The notes: a model not told the origin generated them from the letters alone. A DNA stretch of 64,000 nucleotides from Bacteroidia bacterium (GCA_040880525.1 JBBDIG010000037.1:1-64000); one strand, 5' to 3'; positions 24,274-31,734 are shown, counted from the first letter of the stretch. Translations and numbers: made by a program.

Positions 24274-25530
24274 TCAGGTAATTGAATTACTAAAAGAATC
24301 AAGGCGAAATTTCATTTCTTCCAATAAATCATCAAAAGTCAATAGCTTGAGGTTATCTTGATTTTCAGTCTTTAATCTCCTCCATTGACCTTGCGGAATG
24401 TTTGGTTTTCTACCTATCACTAGCCTTAGTTCTGGTTCATAGTAATCAATTCCCTCTTTTTCAAACCTTCTTCGGACGTTATCCTGTAACAGAATTCTTT
24501 TGTAATTTTTTAGTTGAGACAATGCATTTGTAAACTCAGCAGTAAGCGATGGAATGCTTCTATAGCTCCTAACCAATTTTGTTGGTCTTTTTAGCTCAAA
24601 TAGCTCCCAATCACCTTCAACCGCATTACGAAGAAAAATGTCGAGTCTTCTATTTTTTCCTGATATATCCAGGTCTGGAAATTTCAACCATACTTGCGTT
24701 TCAATTCGATCATAGTGGTTGCCAAATATCAATTGGTAATGCTTCTTGATAAACTTTTCAAGGATATCTTCTTTTGCTTTTCTATTTATAAGGTCCGCAA
24801 ATTCATTCAAAACTTCATAATTATCATTTGATTTTGATCTATCAGTGATGATGCTTTCAACGGGATTTTGGCTCTTGTGAAGAACCCCTGATGTTAAGTA
24901 ACTTTCCGGAAGATAAATTTCAAATCTATAGTGCCCATCTTCAACCTTTACTGATATTTGATTAAAGTGTTGCTGAAGTAGTGAATTAAGAACAACCTCT
25001 GTTTTTTCAGGAACTTGATCAATAAAGCTGTCATAAGTACCTATCCCAAATTGACTAATGGTAATACCTTTAACTAGAGGGCTCAATCGAGGAAGTATGT
25101 TGTCAAAATATTCCTCCTTTCTAATTCCAGATATGTTCGAGACAAAATAAATATTAGGCAAGCAAAACTCTCCATCCTGAGGAAGGAACCATTCCTGCAT
25201 TCGCTTATCAAGTATTCTCTTATAGCTATATAATATTTTCCTTTCTTCCTTAAAATCTGAATGAATGCTCTTTGATGTCAGAAGTAAATCAAGGGGTTTA
25301 AAGAATGGCACAATCAGGTTGAAACTTTGGTAGGACTTTGAGTCTTTCGGATCTTCCCAAGTTATCGAATGTTGTTCATAAACTTTTTTGTCAATACCGT
25401 CAAGCCTATTCGTATGCACATAGGAGGTTTCAATATGTACATTGTCTACACTCCATAAGCGAAATATAAAGTCTTCAAAGGCGTCTCTGCTCAAAGACGC
25501 CAATCGGGGAAGAAGATTCTGTTTATTCAT
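24274..25530 (-). CDS. Shedu anti-phage nuclease SduA-like (DUF4263)
   Basis: The start is set at MNKQNLLPRLASL, 7 bp after the stop of the Gp37 gene, since the upstream 16 residues lie inside that gene. The ~418 residues have an unrecognised N-terminal part and a C-terminal DUF4263 (Shedu) domain at about 250-418: RRLDIFLRNAVEGDWELFEL ends in KRP, giving the D...ExK core of a PD-(D/E)xK nuclease, followed by QLKNYKRIL and PELRLVIGRKP. SduA-type proteins give bacteria single-gene phage immunity by cutting DNA. Here it is embedded between Gp37/TcmP and hsdS with 7 and 5 bp spacing. Confidence 0.8.
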   Translation of the reverse strand: MNKQNLLPRLASLSRDAFEDFIFRLWSVDNVHIETSYVHTNRLDGIDKKVYEQHSITWEDPKDSKSYQSFNLIVPFFKPLDLLLTSKSIHSDFKEERKILYSYKRILDKRMQEWFLPQDGEFCLPNIYFVSNISGIRKEEYFDNILPRLSPLVKGITISQFGIGTYDSFIDQVPEKTEVVLNSLLQQHFNQISVKVEDGHYRFEIYLPESYLTSGVLHKSQNPVESIITDRSKSNDNYEVLNEFADLINRKAKEDILEKFIKKHYQLIFGNHYDRIETQVWLKFPDLDISGKNRRLDIFLRNAVEGDWELFELKRPTKLVRSYRSIPSLTAEFTNALSQLKNYKRILLQDNVRRRFEKEGIDYYEPELRLVIGRKPNIPQGQWRRLKTENQDNLKLLTFDDLLEEMKFRLDSFSNSIT

Positions 25531-25537
25531 TATGAAG

Positions 25538-26257
25538 TTATGCATTTGGTGAAGGCATGTCATCATACGTTCGGCCATTCAATTCACGTCCTTCTTTTTT
25601 CTTATTTGTCCCACCCCACTGCTTAAAGAAGAATTTCACATCCTTCACTTCACATTGTTCTTGAATATCAAGCACCCAGTCTGCTTTCATGGGCCTGGGC
25701 TTTCTTCCGCTCTCACCGCCCACAATCACCCAATCAATATTTTTCAGATTTAGGTTTGGAAGAGGCCCAATTAATGGCTCACAAGAGAGGAACTTTACCC
25801 TCGCGGAAGTTTGCCTAAGATGATCTATTCTTTCAAGAACACGGGCATCTTCTACCGACACCCCCATCCAAATGTTGTGTGACCATTTTAACCATCCTTC
25901 TTGGTCATATTTCAGCAAAAGGTCAGATCTCTTTGTAAGTATTTGAAAAACGTGCTGAGGATTATCCCGCATTACTTCAAAGACCTTCTGAATAAATTCG
26001 ATAGGAACATCTTTGTGAAAAAGGTCACTCATCGAGTTTACAAATACCACTTTCGATTTTTTCCATTTGTATGGCGTACCCAACTCTTGCTCATGGGTGC
26101 GAATTTTAAAGCCATCAGAATATTTCTCAACCCCCATCGCCTTTAGCCTTCGTGCCATTATTTCTGCATAGCAAAATTTGCAGCCTGCCGAAACCTTATC
26201 GCAACCCGTTGTTGGGTTCCAGGTCATTTCCGTCCATTCTATGCTTGATTGTGCCAT
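25538..26257 (-). CDS. Phage Gp37/Gp68-like three-Cys protein (DUF5131)
   Basis: The 239 residues match the phage Gp37/Gp68 (DUF5131) family: SIEWTEMTWNPTTGC at the start, then the three-Cys motif C19-x6-C26-x2-C29 (CDKVSAGCKFCY), which resembles a radical-SAM-type iron-sulfur site; VVFVNSMSDLFH; LTKRSDLL; WMGVSVED; LSCEPLIGPL; and IVGGESG. The enzymatic reaction is not established. It shares 1 nt with the upstream tcmP stop (TAATG) and its partner family TcmP is named for this association. It precedes the Shedu gene by 7 bp. A role in phage defence or DNA modification is inferred from context. Confidence 0.9.
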   Translation of the reverse strand: MAQSSIEWTEMTWNPTTGCDKVSAGCKFCYAEIMARRLKAMGVEKYSDGFKIRTHEQELGTPYKWKKSKVVFVNSMSDLFHKDVPIEFIQKVFEVMRDNPQHVFQILTKRSDLLLKYDQEGWLKWSHNIWMGVSVEDARVLERIDHLRQTSARVKFLSCEPLIGPLPNLNLKNIDWVIVGGESGRKPRPMKADWVLDIQEQCEVKDVKFFFKQWGGTNKKKEGRELNGRTYDDMPSPNA

Positions 26258-27138
26258 TATCTTCTTTTTTTAGCAATTATATGCGATGCAATTCTTAAGG
26301 CTGTTTCATTATTGGATGCAAAAATCAGATGAAATAGTGGTGCCCCTTTCCTATTGTTCAATCTTAACGGCTGTGTGACAAACTTCCAGATGGTTCCAAG
26401 TTGTCGAATATAGACTTCAGCAATTTTTTCAATTGGATCCAGAACTTTCTCAATCCTTTCATCTTCACCAAATAGACTTTGAATCTTACTTTTTCTATAG
26501 AAGGTAGAAATGATTTCATCTTCAGAAAGTCCGAAGTATCTTGTGAGCGTGGCGATACTTTTCAGTTCGCAGTTCTTGTCCAATAAACGGTTTATAATTA
26601 CTGCCGTTGGCAATAAGATCCATATGTCTGATCTGGTATTTTTCAAAGAGGAAATTGCTTCCCATTCTATATGCATCCCAAAGGGGTCAATAAAGATAAG
26701 TGCAGCGTATTCTTTAGTACGAAGTACTTGAGCAAGCTTTAAAATCTGTTCGTTGCAATCGCCCGCTCGGAATTCCAGTTTTTTCCCCTTTGCTTCCTCC
26801 AGAGAATTAATTTTGGCTTTAAGCTTTGATATATTGTTTTCCTTAAGGTCTATGAAATAATAGTAGTTAAAAACATGGGGAGGATCTAATTTTACGACCC
26901 TTTCAGCAGCTCCTTCATAAATTTTTTGTTCCTCTGTCAGAAAAAATGGTTTGATACCTTCTGTTTCATATTCTATTCTTTCACCGCTTCCAGCAAAACC
27001 ATCAAAGTAAATTAATTTCCAATATTTGTCCTTCATTATCTTAAGGTACTCTTGCACATATGAAATGAAGGCATCAAGCTTCTTTTCAGTCCAAGGGCCA
27101 CCCCAAGGTTTATCCTTTTTATTCGATTGTTTAGTCAT
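26257..27138 (-). CDS. tcmP: Three-Cys-motif partner protein TcmP
   Basis: The 293 residues match TcmP, a family that occurs as the partner of three-Cys (Gp37/Gp68-like) proteins. Motifs are KPWGGPWTEKKLDAFISYVQ at the start, LIYFDGFAGSGE near 43 (like a SAM- or nucleotide-binding Rossmann loop), FIDPFGMHIEW and NTRSDIWILLP. Its stop overlaps the Gp37 start, which fits equal expression. It begins 2 bp after the hsdR tail, so it lies in one mRNA with it. A methyltransferase-like fold is inferred from the glycine loop; the activity is unknown. Confidence 0.88.
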   Translation of the reverse strand: MTKQSNKKDKPWGGPWTEKKLDAFISYVQEYLKIMKDKYWKLIYFDGFAGSGERIEYETEGIKPFFLTEEQKIYEGAAERVVKLDPPHVFNYYYFIDLKENNISKLKAKINSLEEAKGKKLEFRAGDCNEQILKLAQVLRTKEYAALIFIDPFGMHIEWEAISSLKNTRSDIWILLPTAVIINRLLDKNCELKSIATLTRYFGLSEDEIISTFYRKSKIQSLFGEDERIEKVLDPIEKIAEVYIRQLGTIWKFVTQPLRLNNRKGAPLFHLIFASNNETALRIASHIIAKKRR

Positions 27139-27140
27139 AA

Positions 27141-27697
27141 CTAAGCTGCTAATGCTTCATTAAGTTCTTCAATAACCCCTTCCGTTTCCTCCCCAAACAA
27201 TTGGTACATCCGGCCTACTCCGCCCTGGGCATCGAAGGGTGTGAAGTTAAGGTCATCGCGGTCAAAGTGAAAGGAGGTGGTTACATGGTCGCGGATCAGG
27301 CGCAGCCATGCCATCTGTTCTTCGGTGTAGCGGTTGTGCTGCCCGGCATTCTTCCTGAACACCCACTGCCGGAAGTTCTCGCTCACCGTTTGTTCGTATG
27401 GCAACAGTTGGCCGTCAATACCTGCTGCGTGCCTTACCAGTGCCACCAATGCCGTTGACCATTCACCTTCTCCAACTGCTCATACGCTTGCCACACGTGC
27501 ATGGGGCCCAGTGCAGACCGTTCCCGCAGCAACACGTCTCGCAATTCCGTGATCATCCTGTAGGTAATGTTCCTGCGCTCGTAAGGCTGGTCATAAAATA
27601 TCCGCAGGGCTGTAATCTCATCCTTGTGCTCCCGCATAAACTGCTCGAAATCCTGCTGTTTCAGCGTGAAGGTTAGTTGGTAAGGATTGCTGCTCAT
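27141..27697 (-). pseudogene. hsdR: Type I restriction HsdR C-terminal remnant, frameshifted
   Basis: Two overlapping frames make one protein tail. The first (ATG 27697, MSSNPYQLTFTLKQQ) runs through EHKDEITALRIFYDQPYERR and breaks off at VNGQRHWWHW. The second carries ALVALVRHAAGID, then TEEQMAWLRLIRDHVTTSFH, FGEETEGVIEELNEALAA. Together these match the EcoEI R-type C-terminal helical domain. One extra G in the run near 27457 would restore KVNGQRALVALVRH. All N-terminal nuclease and helicase domains are missing; the first ~12 residues come from a different (RAMP-like) N-terminus. The ATG overlaps the HepT1 stop by 4 nt. Confidence 0.85.
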
Positions 27698-28035
27698 AGC
27701 TGCTCTTTTAAAGTTTCCAGTTGCTGTTTCAGACCAGGAAGGATGTTTTGAATGATGTTCCACTCAATTCTTCGTTCTACCCGGAAGTATTCATGTATTA
27801 GCAGGTTACGGAAAGCGATCATTTTTTGCCATTCAATTTCAGGGTGGGACTGGAGGAAGCTTTCAGGCAATTGCCGGGTGGCTTCACCTATGATCTCAAA
27901 GCAGCGGTCAACGGCATATTGGGTCTTGAGGTCGGTGCTGAATTGGTCCCATTCCATGCCCCTGGTGAAATCCAGTATGGCCTGAATGTTCATGATTATA
28001 TCCTGTAATATCGCTTTTTCGCTGCGTTTAGACAT
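27694..28035 (-). CDS. hepT: HepT-like HEPN RNase toxin, copy 1
   Basis: The 113 residues belong to the HepT/DUF86 HEPN family and carry the catalytic Rx4HxY motif as R76-NLLI-H81-E-Y83. The start at MSKRSEKAIL overlaps the MntA stop by 8 nt; the longer frame lies in the mntA gene. HepT is an RNase toxin neutralised by MntA, which adds AMP groups to the motif tyrosine. Its TGA overlaps the ATG of the hsdR remnant (ATGA). It is nearly identical to the frameshifted copy at 29221-29563. Confidence 0.9.
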   Translation of the reverse strand: MSKRSEKAILQDIIMNIQAILDFTRGMEWDQFSTDLKTQYAVDRCFEIIGEATRQLPESFLQSHPEIEWQKMIAFRNLLIHEYFRVERRIEWNIIQNILPGLKQQLETLKEQL

Positions 28036-28324
28036 ATTGCAAGTCCTCCTCGATATAAGGCCAGTAATGTGGCTGTATGGCATTTCGACTAATCACATCC
28101 ACCTTGTATCCGGGAAACATCTGTTGTAGCTCCCAAACCAGATCGAAATAATTCCAGTCCATATCTCCATTTAAGTCAACCATAATGTCAATGTCGCTTT
28201 TGCCCGGATCGAAGTCTTCACGTGTTACCGACCCAAATAAAGCCAGTTGACTTATGGGATAGCGTTTCTGCAGACCCGGTAGCTTATCCGCCAGCTTTTT
28301 CATTATGTCTTCAGGTGTTATCAT
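28028..28324 (-). CDS. mntA: MntA-like nucleotidyltransferase antitoxin, copy 1
   Basis: The 98 residues match minimal nucleotidyltransferases. The GS motif is G31-S32 (ALFGSVTRED) and the catalytic pair is D44, D46 in KSDIDIMVD. MntA antitoxins AMPylate the HEPN toxin tyrosine. It overlaps hepT copy 1 by 8 nt, so the two are made together. It differs at one of 98 residues (Met8 vs Lys8) from the copy at 29556-29852, and the two lie 1528 bp apart in a direct repeat. Confidence 0.92.
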   Translation of the reverse strand: MITPEDIMKKLADKLPGLQKRYPISQLALFGSVTREDFDPGKSDIDIMVDLNGDMDWNYFDLVWELQQMFPGYKVDVISRNAIQPHYWPYIEEDLQYV

Positions 28325-28328
28325 GATA

Positions 28329-28484
28329 TCATTGATTAGCCTTTAAATCTATGGGTATTATTGTTCTTCGCAACCAACCCGGTTTAAGTTCCCTTGCCCG
28401 AAGGGTGGCATCCATCGGGTCATGTTGGAAGTGGATGATGGGTGTTTGTTGCTTTGGGTTGAAGGTGAGTTTATAGTTGCTCAT
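28329..28484 (-). CDS. Chimeric small ORF: RAMP-like N-terminus plus foreign tail
   Basis: ATG 28484 overlaps the TGA of hepT copy 2 (ATGA). The 51 residues begin MSNYKLTFNPKQQTPIIHFQ, then ATLRARELKP, and end WLRRTIIPIDLKANQ. The first part resembles the start of Bacteroidota type III CRISPR RAMP (Cmr1-like) proteins, from memory. The tail equals the C-terminus of the gene at 29857-30309. It looks like a recombination product joined at a short LRAxxxKP-coding microhomology. It is unlikely to work as a RAMP, but may be translated. Confidence 0.5.
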   Translation of the reverse strand: MSNYKLTFNPKQQTPIIHFQHDPMDATLRARELKPGWLRRTIIPIDLKANQ

Positions 28485-28822
28485 AACTGTGCTTTTAGGT
28501 TTTCCAATTGTACTTTAAGGCCGGGAAGGATGTTTTGAATGATGTTCCAAACAATTCGGTCATCTATTTTATCATAACCATGCACCAAGGCATTGCGGGT
28601 GGATTCAATCTTTTTCCATTCAATTTCAGGATGTGCCAGGATAAACTGATGGGGCAACCGATGTACCGCTTCGCCAAGCACCATGATGTTTCTATATAGG
28701 GCATCACGGGTTTTCCTGTCACGCAGGTAATCTTCGTAACTCAATCCTCCGCTGAAAGCCAAAATGGCGCTTATTGCATCAAGCATGTCAATGATCAATA
28801 TTTTGGGGCTATAGTCAGACAT
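28481..28822 (-). CDS. hepT: HepT-like HEPN RNase toxin, copy 2
   Basis: The 113 residues have the HEPN motif as R76-NALV-H81-G-Y83, at the same positions as copy 1, but the sequence is only moderately similar (APEIEWKKI against PEIEWQKM, and a different N-terminus). It overlaps the MntA copy 2 stop by 8 nt and is followed at ATGA by the chimeric small ORF. This is an independent MNT-HEPN cassette, not part of the recent duplication of copies 1 and 3. Confidence 0.88.
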   Translation of the reverse strand: MSDYSPKILIIDMLDAISAILAFSGGLSYEDYLRDRKTRDALYRNIMVLGEAVHRLPHQFILAHPEIEWKKIESTRNALVHGYDKIDDRIVWNIIQNILPGLKVQLENLKAQL

Positions 28823-29105
28823 TGATCACATCCTTTTTAATGTATTCCCAATAATGCGGCTTCAAGGCATGTCTTGAAACAAGGTCAACATTTTTTCCGA
28901 GTAATTTCCGTAGTTCTTCCTCAAGGTCAAAGAACTCCCATGCGATATCACCATCAAATTCCACAAGGATGTCTATGTCACTTTTCACCGGATCAAAATC
29001 ATCGCGCGTTACGGAGCCGAACAAGGCGAGGTGCTTGATGGGGTAGCGCTTCATCAGGTCCGGGAGGTGCGCTGCCAACTTACGCTTTATCATGGCTGCT
29101 TTCAT
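28815..29105 (-). CDS. mntA: MntA-like nucleotidyltransferase antitoxin, copy 2
   Basis: The start is placed at MKAAMIKRKL (29105); a further in-frame Met exists four codons later, and the upstream frame to 29144 (MEQSPASSTKV) reads through the RAMP-like fragment. The ~96 residues carry the GSVTRDDF motif and catalytic DID in KSDIDILVEFD, like copy 1 but divergent elsewhere. It overlaps hepT copy 2 by 8 nt. It is the antitoxin of the middle MNT-HEPN cassette. Confidence 0.88.
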   Translation of the reverse strand: MKAAMIKRKLAAHLPDLMKRYPIKHLALFGSVTRDDFDPVKSDIDILVEFDGDIAWEFFDLEEELRKLLGKNVDLVSRHALKPHYWEYIKKDVINV

Positions 29106-29224
29106 CGCCAATACTTTTGTTGAGGATGCCGGGCTTTGCTCCACAATATAACCATCTGCCTATGCTGGAAGTGGATAAGGGGCGTGTGCTGTTTGAGTTT
29201 GAATGTGAGTTCGTAGTTGCTCAT
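29102..29224 (-). pseudogene. RAMP-like N-terminal fragment after hepT copy 3
   Basis: ATG 29224 overlaps the stop of the repaired hepT copy 3 frame (ATGA). It encodes MSNYELTFKLKQHTPLIHFQ, then a HRQMVILWSK tail that leaves the family, ending at TGA 29102. The first 20 residues match the chimeric ORF at 28329-28484 and resemble Cmr1-type RAMP N-termini. The tail overlaps the reading frame for MntA copy 2 and suggests an abrupt deletion junction. Confidence 0.5.
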
Positions 29225-29563
29225 AACTTGTCTTTTAAATTTTCCAATTGCTGTTTTAGTCCAGGCAGGATGTTTCGGATGATGTTCCACTCAATTCTCC
29301 TTTCTACCCGGAAGTATTCATGTATCAATAAGTTTGCGGAATGCAATCATTTTTTGCCATTCAATTTCCGGGTGGGAGTGGAGGAAGCTTTCCGGCAATT
29401 GTCGTGTAGCTTCCCCAATGATCTCAAAGCTGCAGTCAACGGCATATTGGGTCTTGAGGTCGGTACTGAATTGGTCCCATTCCATGCCCCTGGTGAAATC
29501 CAGTATGGCCTGAATGTTCATGATTATATCCTGTAATATCGCTTTTTCGCTGCGTTTAGACAT
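29221..29563 (-). pseudogene. hepT: HepT-like HEPN toxin, copy 3, frameshifted in the active site
   Basis: The copy matches hepT copy 1 from MSKRSEK to the end (a few residue changes), but after PEIEWQKMIAFR the frame reads KLIDT and stops. An extra A in the codons for RN (CGCAAAC instead of CGCAAC) shifts the frame inside the Rx4HxY motif; without it RNLLIHEY and the remaining 30 residues follow. The paired mntA copy is intact. The toxin is therefore inactivated if the sequence is right. Confidence 0.85.
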
Positions 29564-29852
29564 ATTGCAAGTCCTCCTCGATATAAGGCCAGTAATGTGG
29601 CTGTATGGCATTTCGACTAATCACATCCACCTTGTATCCGGGAAACATCTGTTGTAGCTCCCAAACCAGATCGAAATAATTCCAGTCCATATCTCCATTT
29701 AAGTCAACCATAATGTCAATGTCGCTTTTGCCCGGATCGAAGTCTTCACGTGTTACCGACCCAAATAAAGCCAGTTGACTTATGGGATAGCGTTTCTGCA
29801 GACCCGGTAGCTTATCCGCCAGCTTTTTCTTTATGTCTTCAGGTGTTATCAT
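29556..29852 (-). CDS. mntA: MntA-like nucleotidyltransferase antitoxin, copy 3
   Basis: The 98 residues are identical to mntA copy 1 except at residue 8 (Lys instead of Met). The GS...DxD catalytic motif is complete. It overlaps the frameshifted hepT copy 3 by 8 nt, as in copy 1. Because its toxin is broken, this antitoxin may be redundant or may act on HepT copy 1. It starts 4 bp after the gene at 29857-30309. Confidence 0.92.
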   Translation of the reverse strand: MITPEDIKKKLADKLPGLQKRYPISQLALFGSVTREDFDPGKSDIDIMVDLNGDMDWNYFDLVWELQQMFPGYKVDVISRNAIQPHYWPYIEEDLQYV

Positions 29853-29856
29853 GATG

Positions 29857-30309
29857 TCATTGATTAGCCTTTAAATCTATGGTTATTATTGTTCTTCGCA
29901 ACCATTCCGGTTTAATATCTCCTGCCCGCAGGGTGGTAGCTCCCATGCGCTCCATAGCCGGTATAAATCCCCGGTCATTTGCCGCCACCAGTTGCTGCCA
30001 CCGGTCAATCGTTATTCCCAGCAACTTCGCCACCTGCGCTATACTCGCAGGCTCATCTGAGCGCTCGTTGTGGTGGTCAATGGAAATATATTTGGGTGGA
30101 GGCGAAATATCTTCCCGCAATTCGATGCCTACAAAAAAGCGCTGGTCGTCCCAAATATCCTTGTAAGCGCTGAGTGTGGCGTTGTTCCAAGACAAACCAC
30201 CATCATGGTAGGGGAGGGAGTGCTGCTCCAGCAGTTTGCGGATTTCAGCCATTTCGAGGTCGTGACCACCGAGCAGGAATACATATTCCGGGTAGGTTTG
30301 GGGCTGCAT
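29857..30309 (-). CDS. Unknown protein, possibly chimeric, first gene of the island
   Basis: The 150 residues open with YVFLLGGHDLEMAEI, then LSWNNATLSAYKD, FVGIELREDI, YISIDHHNERSDEPAS and VAANDRGFIPAMERMG. The DHHNERS block suggests a metal-binding site and recalls DHH-type proteins. The last ~25 residues (LRAGDIKPEWLRRTIITIDL, then KANQ) recur as the tail of the small ORF at 28329-28484, so the end may be recombinant. I do not recognise the family. It is the promoter-proximal gene of the minus-strand defence block. Confidence 0.6.
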   Translation of the reverse strand: MQPQTYPEYVFLLGGHDLEMAEIRKLLEQHSLPYHDGGLSWNNATLSAYKDIWDDQRFFVGIELREDISPPPKYISIDHHNERSDEPASIAQVAKLLGITIDRWQQLVAANDRGFIPAMERMGATTLRAGDIKPEWLRRTIITIDLKANQ

Positions 30310-30659
30310 TGGGTTTCAAAAGGTTAAAATATTGAATTCCAATGTAAGAACTTTGACGCACTTGCCGTATCCTAATTCTATTTTATTCGATAACTACCAA
30401 TTTGTAATAAATTCTTAAGGCCGTAAACAAGGAGAAATAGACGTTTCCCTCCTATACTTGACAAAAGGAATTGGCTAACCAAATTTTCTTTCCATTATTA
30501 TTATTTTTATCCTTATTCAGTATAGGATATATATTAAATTTAGGCTTTACTTTTTTTAGCTGCAATAAAACATACTTTAAATATATTTTACTGCTTGGTG
30601 TGGAAGCTGGTTTTTCATCTGGTTTCACTGCGACCGAATTGTTCCCCCCAAGAACATCC
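30310..30659. other. Gap at the upstream edge of the defence island
   Basis: The 350 bp between the island's first gene (minus strand) and the tail of the glycosyltransferase gene (minus strand) should hold the island's promoter. I see no strong -7 element. A hydrophobic plus-strand open frame (from about 30471) overlaps the glycosyltransferase gene and is rejected as AT-rich noise. Confidence 0.3.
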
Positions 30660-31454
30660 CTACCCCTTAGGCGGGCGCTGTATTTTCTGACGGTTTTTTA
30701 TCCTGAAGAGGAGCCGGCCCAGGGTGGTTCCCATTATGATGGGCAATGTACGCTGCCAAAGCATCCAGAGGTTTAGCTTTGCGCTTCGGCCTATGTATTT
30801 GCGGTAGCTGTGCTTTATATTTTTAATTCCGGTGCCAAACTCAATTTCGCTTTTTCCACCGGGAGCAAAACAAACCAACGGATAATTAATAAATAAATAT
30901 TTTTCGTTACGGATCCTGACCATAAAATCATAATCCATCGCCACTTCTACATCTAAATCATAAAGGCCATGCCGGTCATACAATTCTTTCTTTACGAACA
31001 TGGTGGGATGAGCTACCTGGCGCATTCCTCTGTAAAGCTTCTTCTTTTCAAATGGTACGCCCGATTCTATCCAGGTATTTCCCCGGTATTGCAGGTATTT
31101 GCCACTTGTCCATTTTACACCGGGGTTCGCTTCAAACGTCTTTCCCGCCCGCTGTAAAACGGTGTCGTCATAATAATAATCACCAGAATTTAATAAGTGA
31201 ATAATATCTCCGCTGGCCCGAAGGATCCCCTTATTAAATGCATCGCTTATTCCTTCGTCCGGCTCATTCTTCCATTTGCGAAATCCGGGCTGCGGATGAG
31301 ATTCCAAATAATGCAGTATTACCTGGTTTTCAGAGCCGTCCACGATCAGGTGCTCATCAGGCTTCCTGGTCTGCTGATCAACAGATTTACACGTTGTAAT
31401 AACATCTTCCGGATTATTAAAACAAATAGTAATGACTGAAATTTTTAACGACAT
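30660..31454 (-). CDS. Family 2 glycosyltransferase
   Basis: The 264 residues have the GT2 (GT-A) features: an N-terminal strand ISVITICFNN, the HLIVDGS motif near 35, EGISDAFNKGI, LNSGDYYYDDTV (the DxD-like region) and a VAHPTMFVKKELYD, EVAMDYDFMVR segment. It transfers a sugar from an activated donor to an acceptor, probably in surface polysaccharide or lipid synthesis. A short hydrophobic C-terminal part may associate it with the membrane. It is not in an obvious operon; the next upstream gene ends 280 bp away. Confidence 0.88.
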   Translation of the reverse strand: MSLKISVITICFNNPEDVITTCKSVDQQTRKPDEHLIVDGSENQVILHYLESHPQPGFRKWKNEPDEGISDAFNKGILRASGDIIHLLNSGDYYYDDTVLQRAGKTFEANPGVKWTSGKYLQYRGNTWIESGVPFEKKKLYRGMRQVAHPTMFVKKELYDRHGLYDLDVEVAMDYDFMVRIRNEKYLFINYPLVCFAPGGKSEIEFGTGIKNIKHSYRKYIGRSAKLNLWMLWQRTLPIIMGTTLGRLLFRIKNRQKIQRPPKG

Positions 31455-31734
31455 AAAATGTTTCTGTTAATTCTAAAAATTAATATTTAAAGTACCAAGA
31501 AAATTAATGGGAGTGGCTTGAAGCCAGGGCAGCCACATCCCCCTTCGTCCCACCCTTGATGGGGGATTATCCTTTCATTGGTAAGGACCACTAGTCTTTA
31601 GCACCTGTTCATCCTCCATTTCTTTCATTAACTTATCAGTAGAACCATATTTAAAAAAATAATATTTTTAGCTAAAAATGAATAAATTACAAATCCCACC
31701 TTTATGAAGATTTAATTCTTTATTAAATCAAAAA

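Noticed and set aside
24274-25578. Longer Shedu start at 25578
   Set aside because: The first 16 codons lie inside the Gp37/Gp68 gene; MNKQN at 25530 gives the usual short spacing.
27000-30309. Possible CRISPR array in the defence island
   Set aside because: No regularly spaced direct repeat of 25-40 bp is present; the repetition is the duplicated MNT-HEPN cassette.
30471-30776. Hydrophobic plus-strand open frame of ~100 residues at the glycosyltransferase 3' end
   Set aside because: It overlaps the clearly coding glycosyltransferase gene and its hydrophobic character follows from AT-rich sequence; no start context or homology.
31541-31575. ATCCCCC/GGGGGAT hairpin between OMP and glycosyltransferase genes
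   Set aside because: No T run follows on either strand and the loop is long; seen as chance or a minor repeat.
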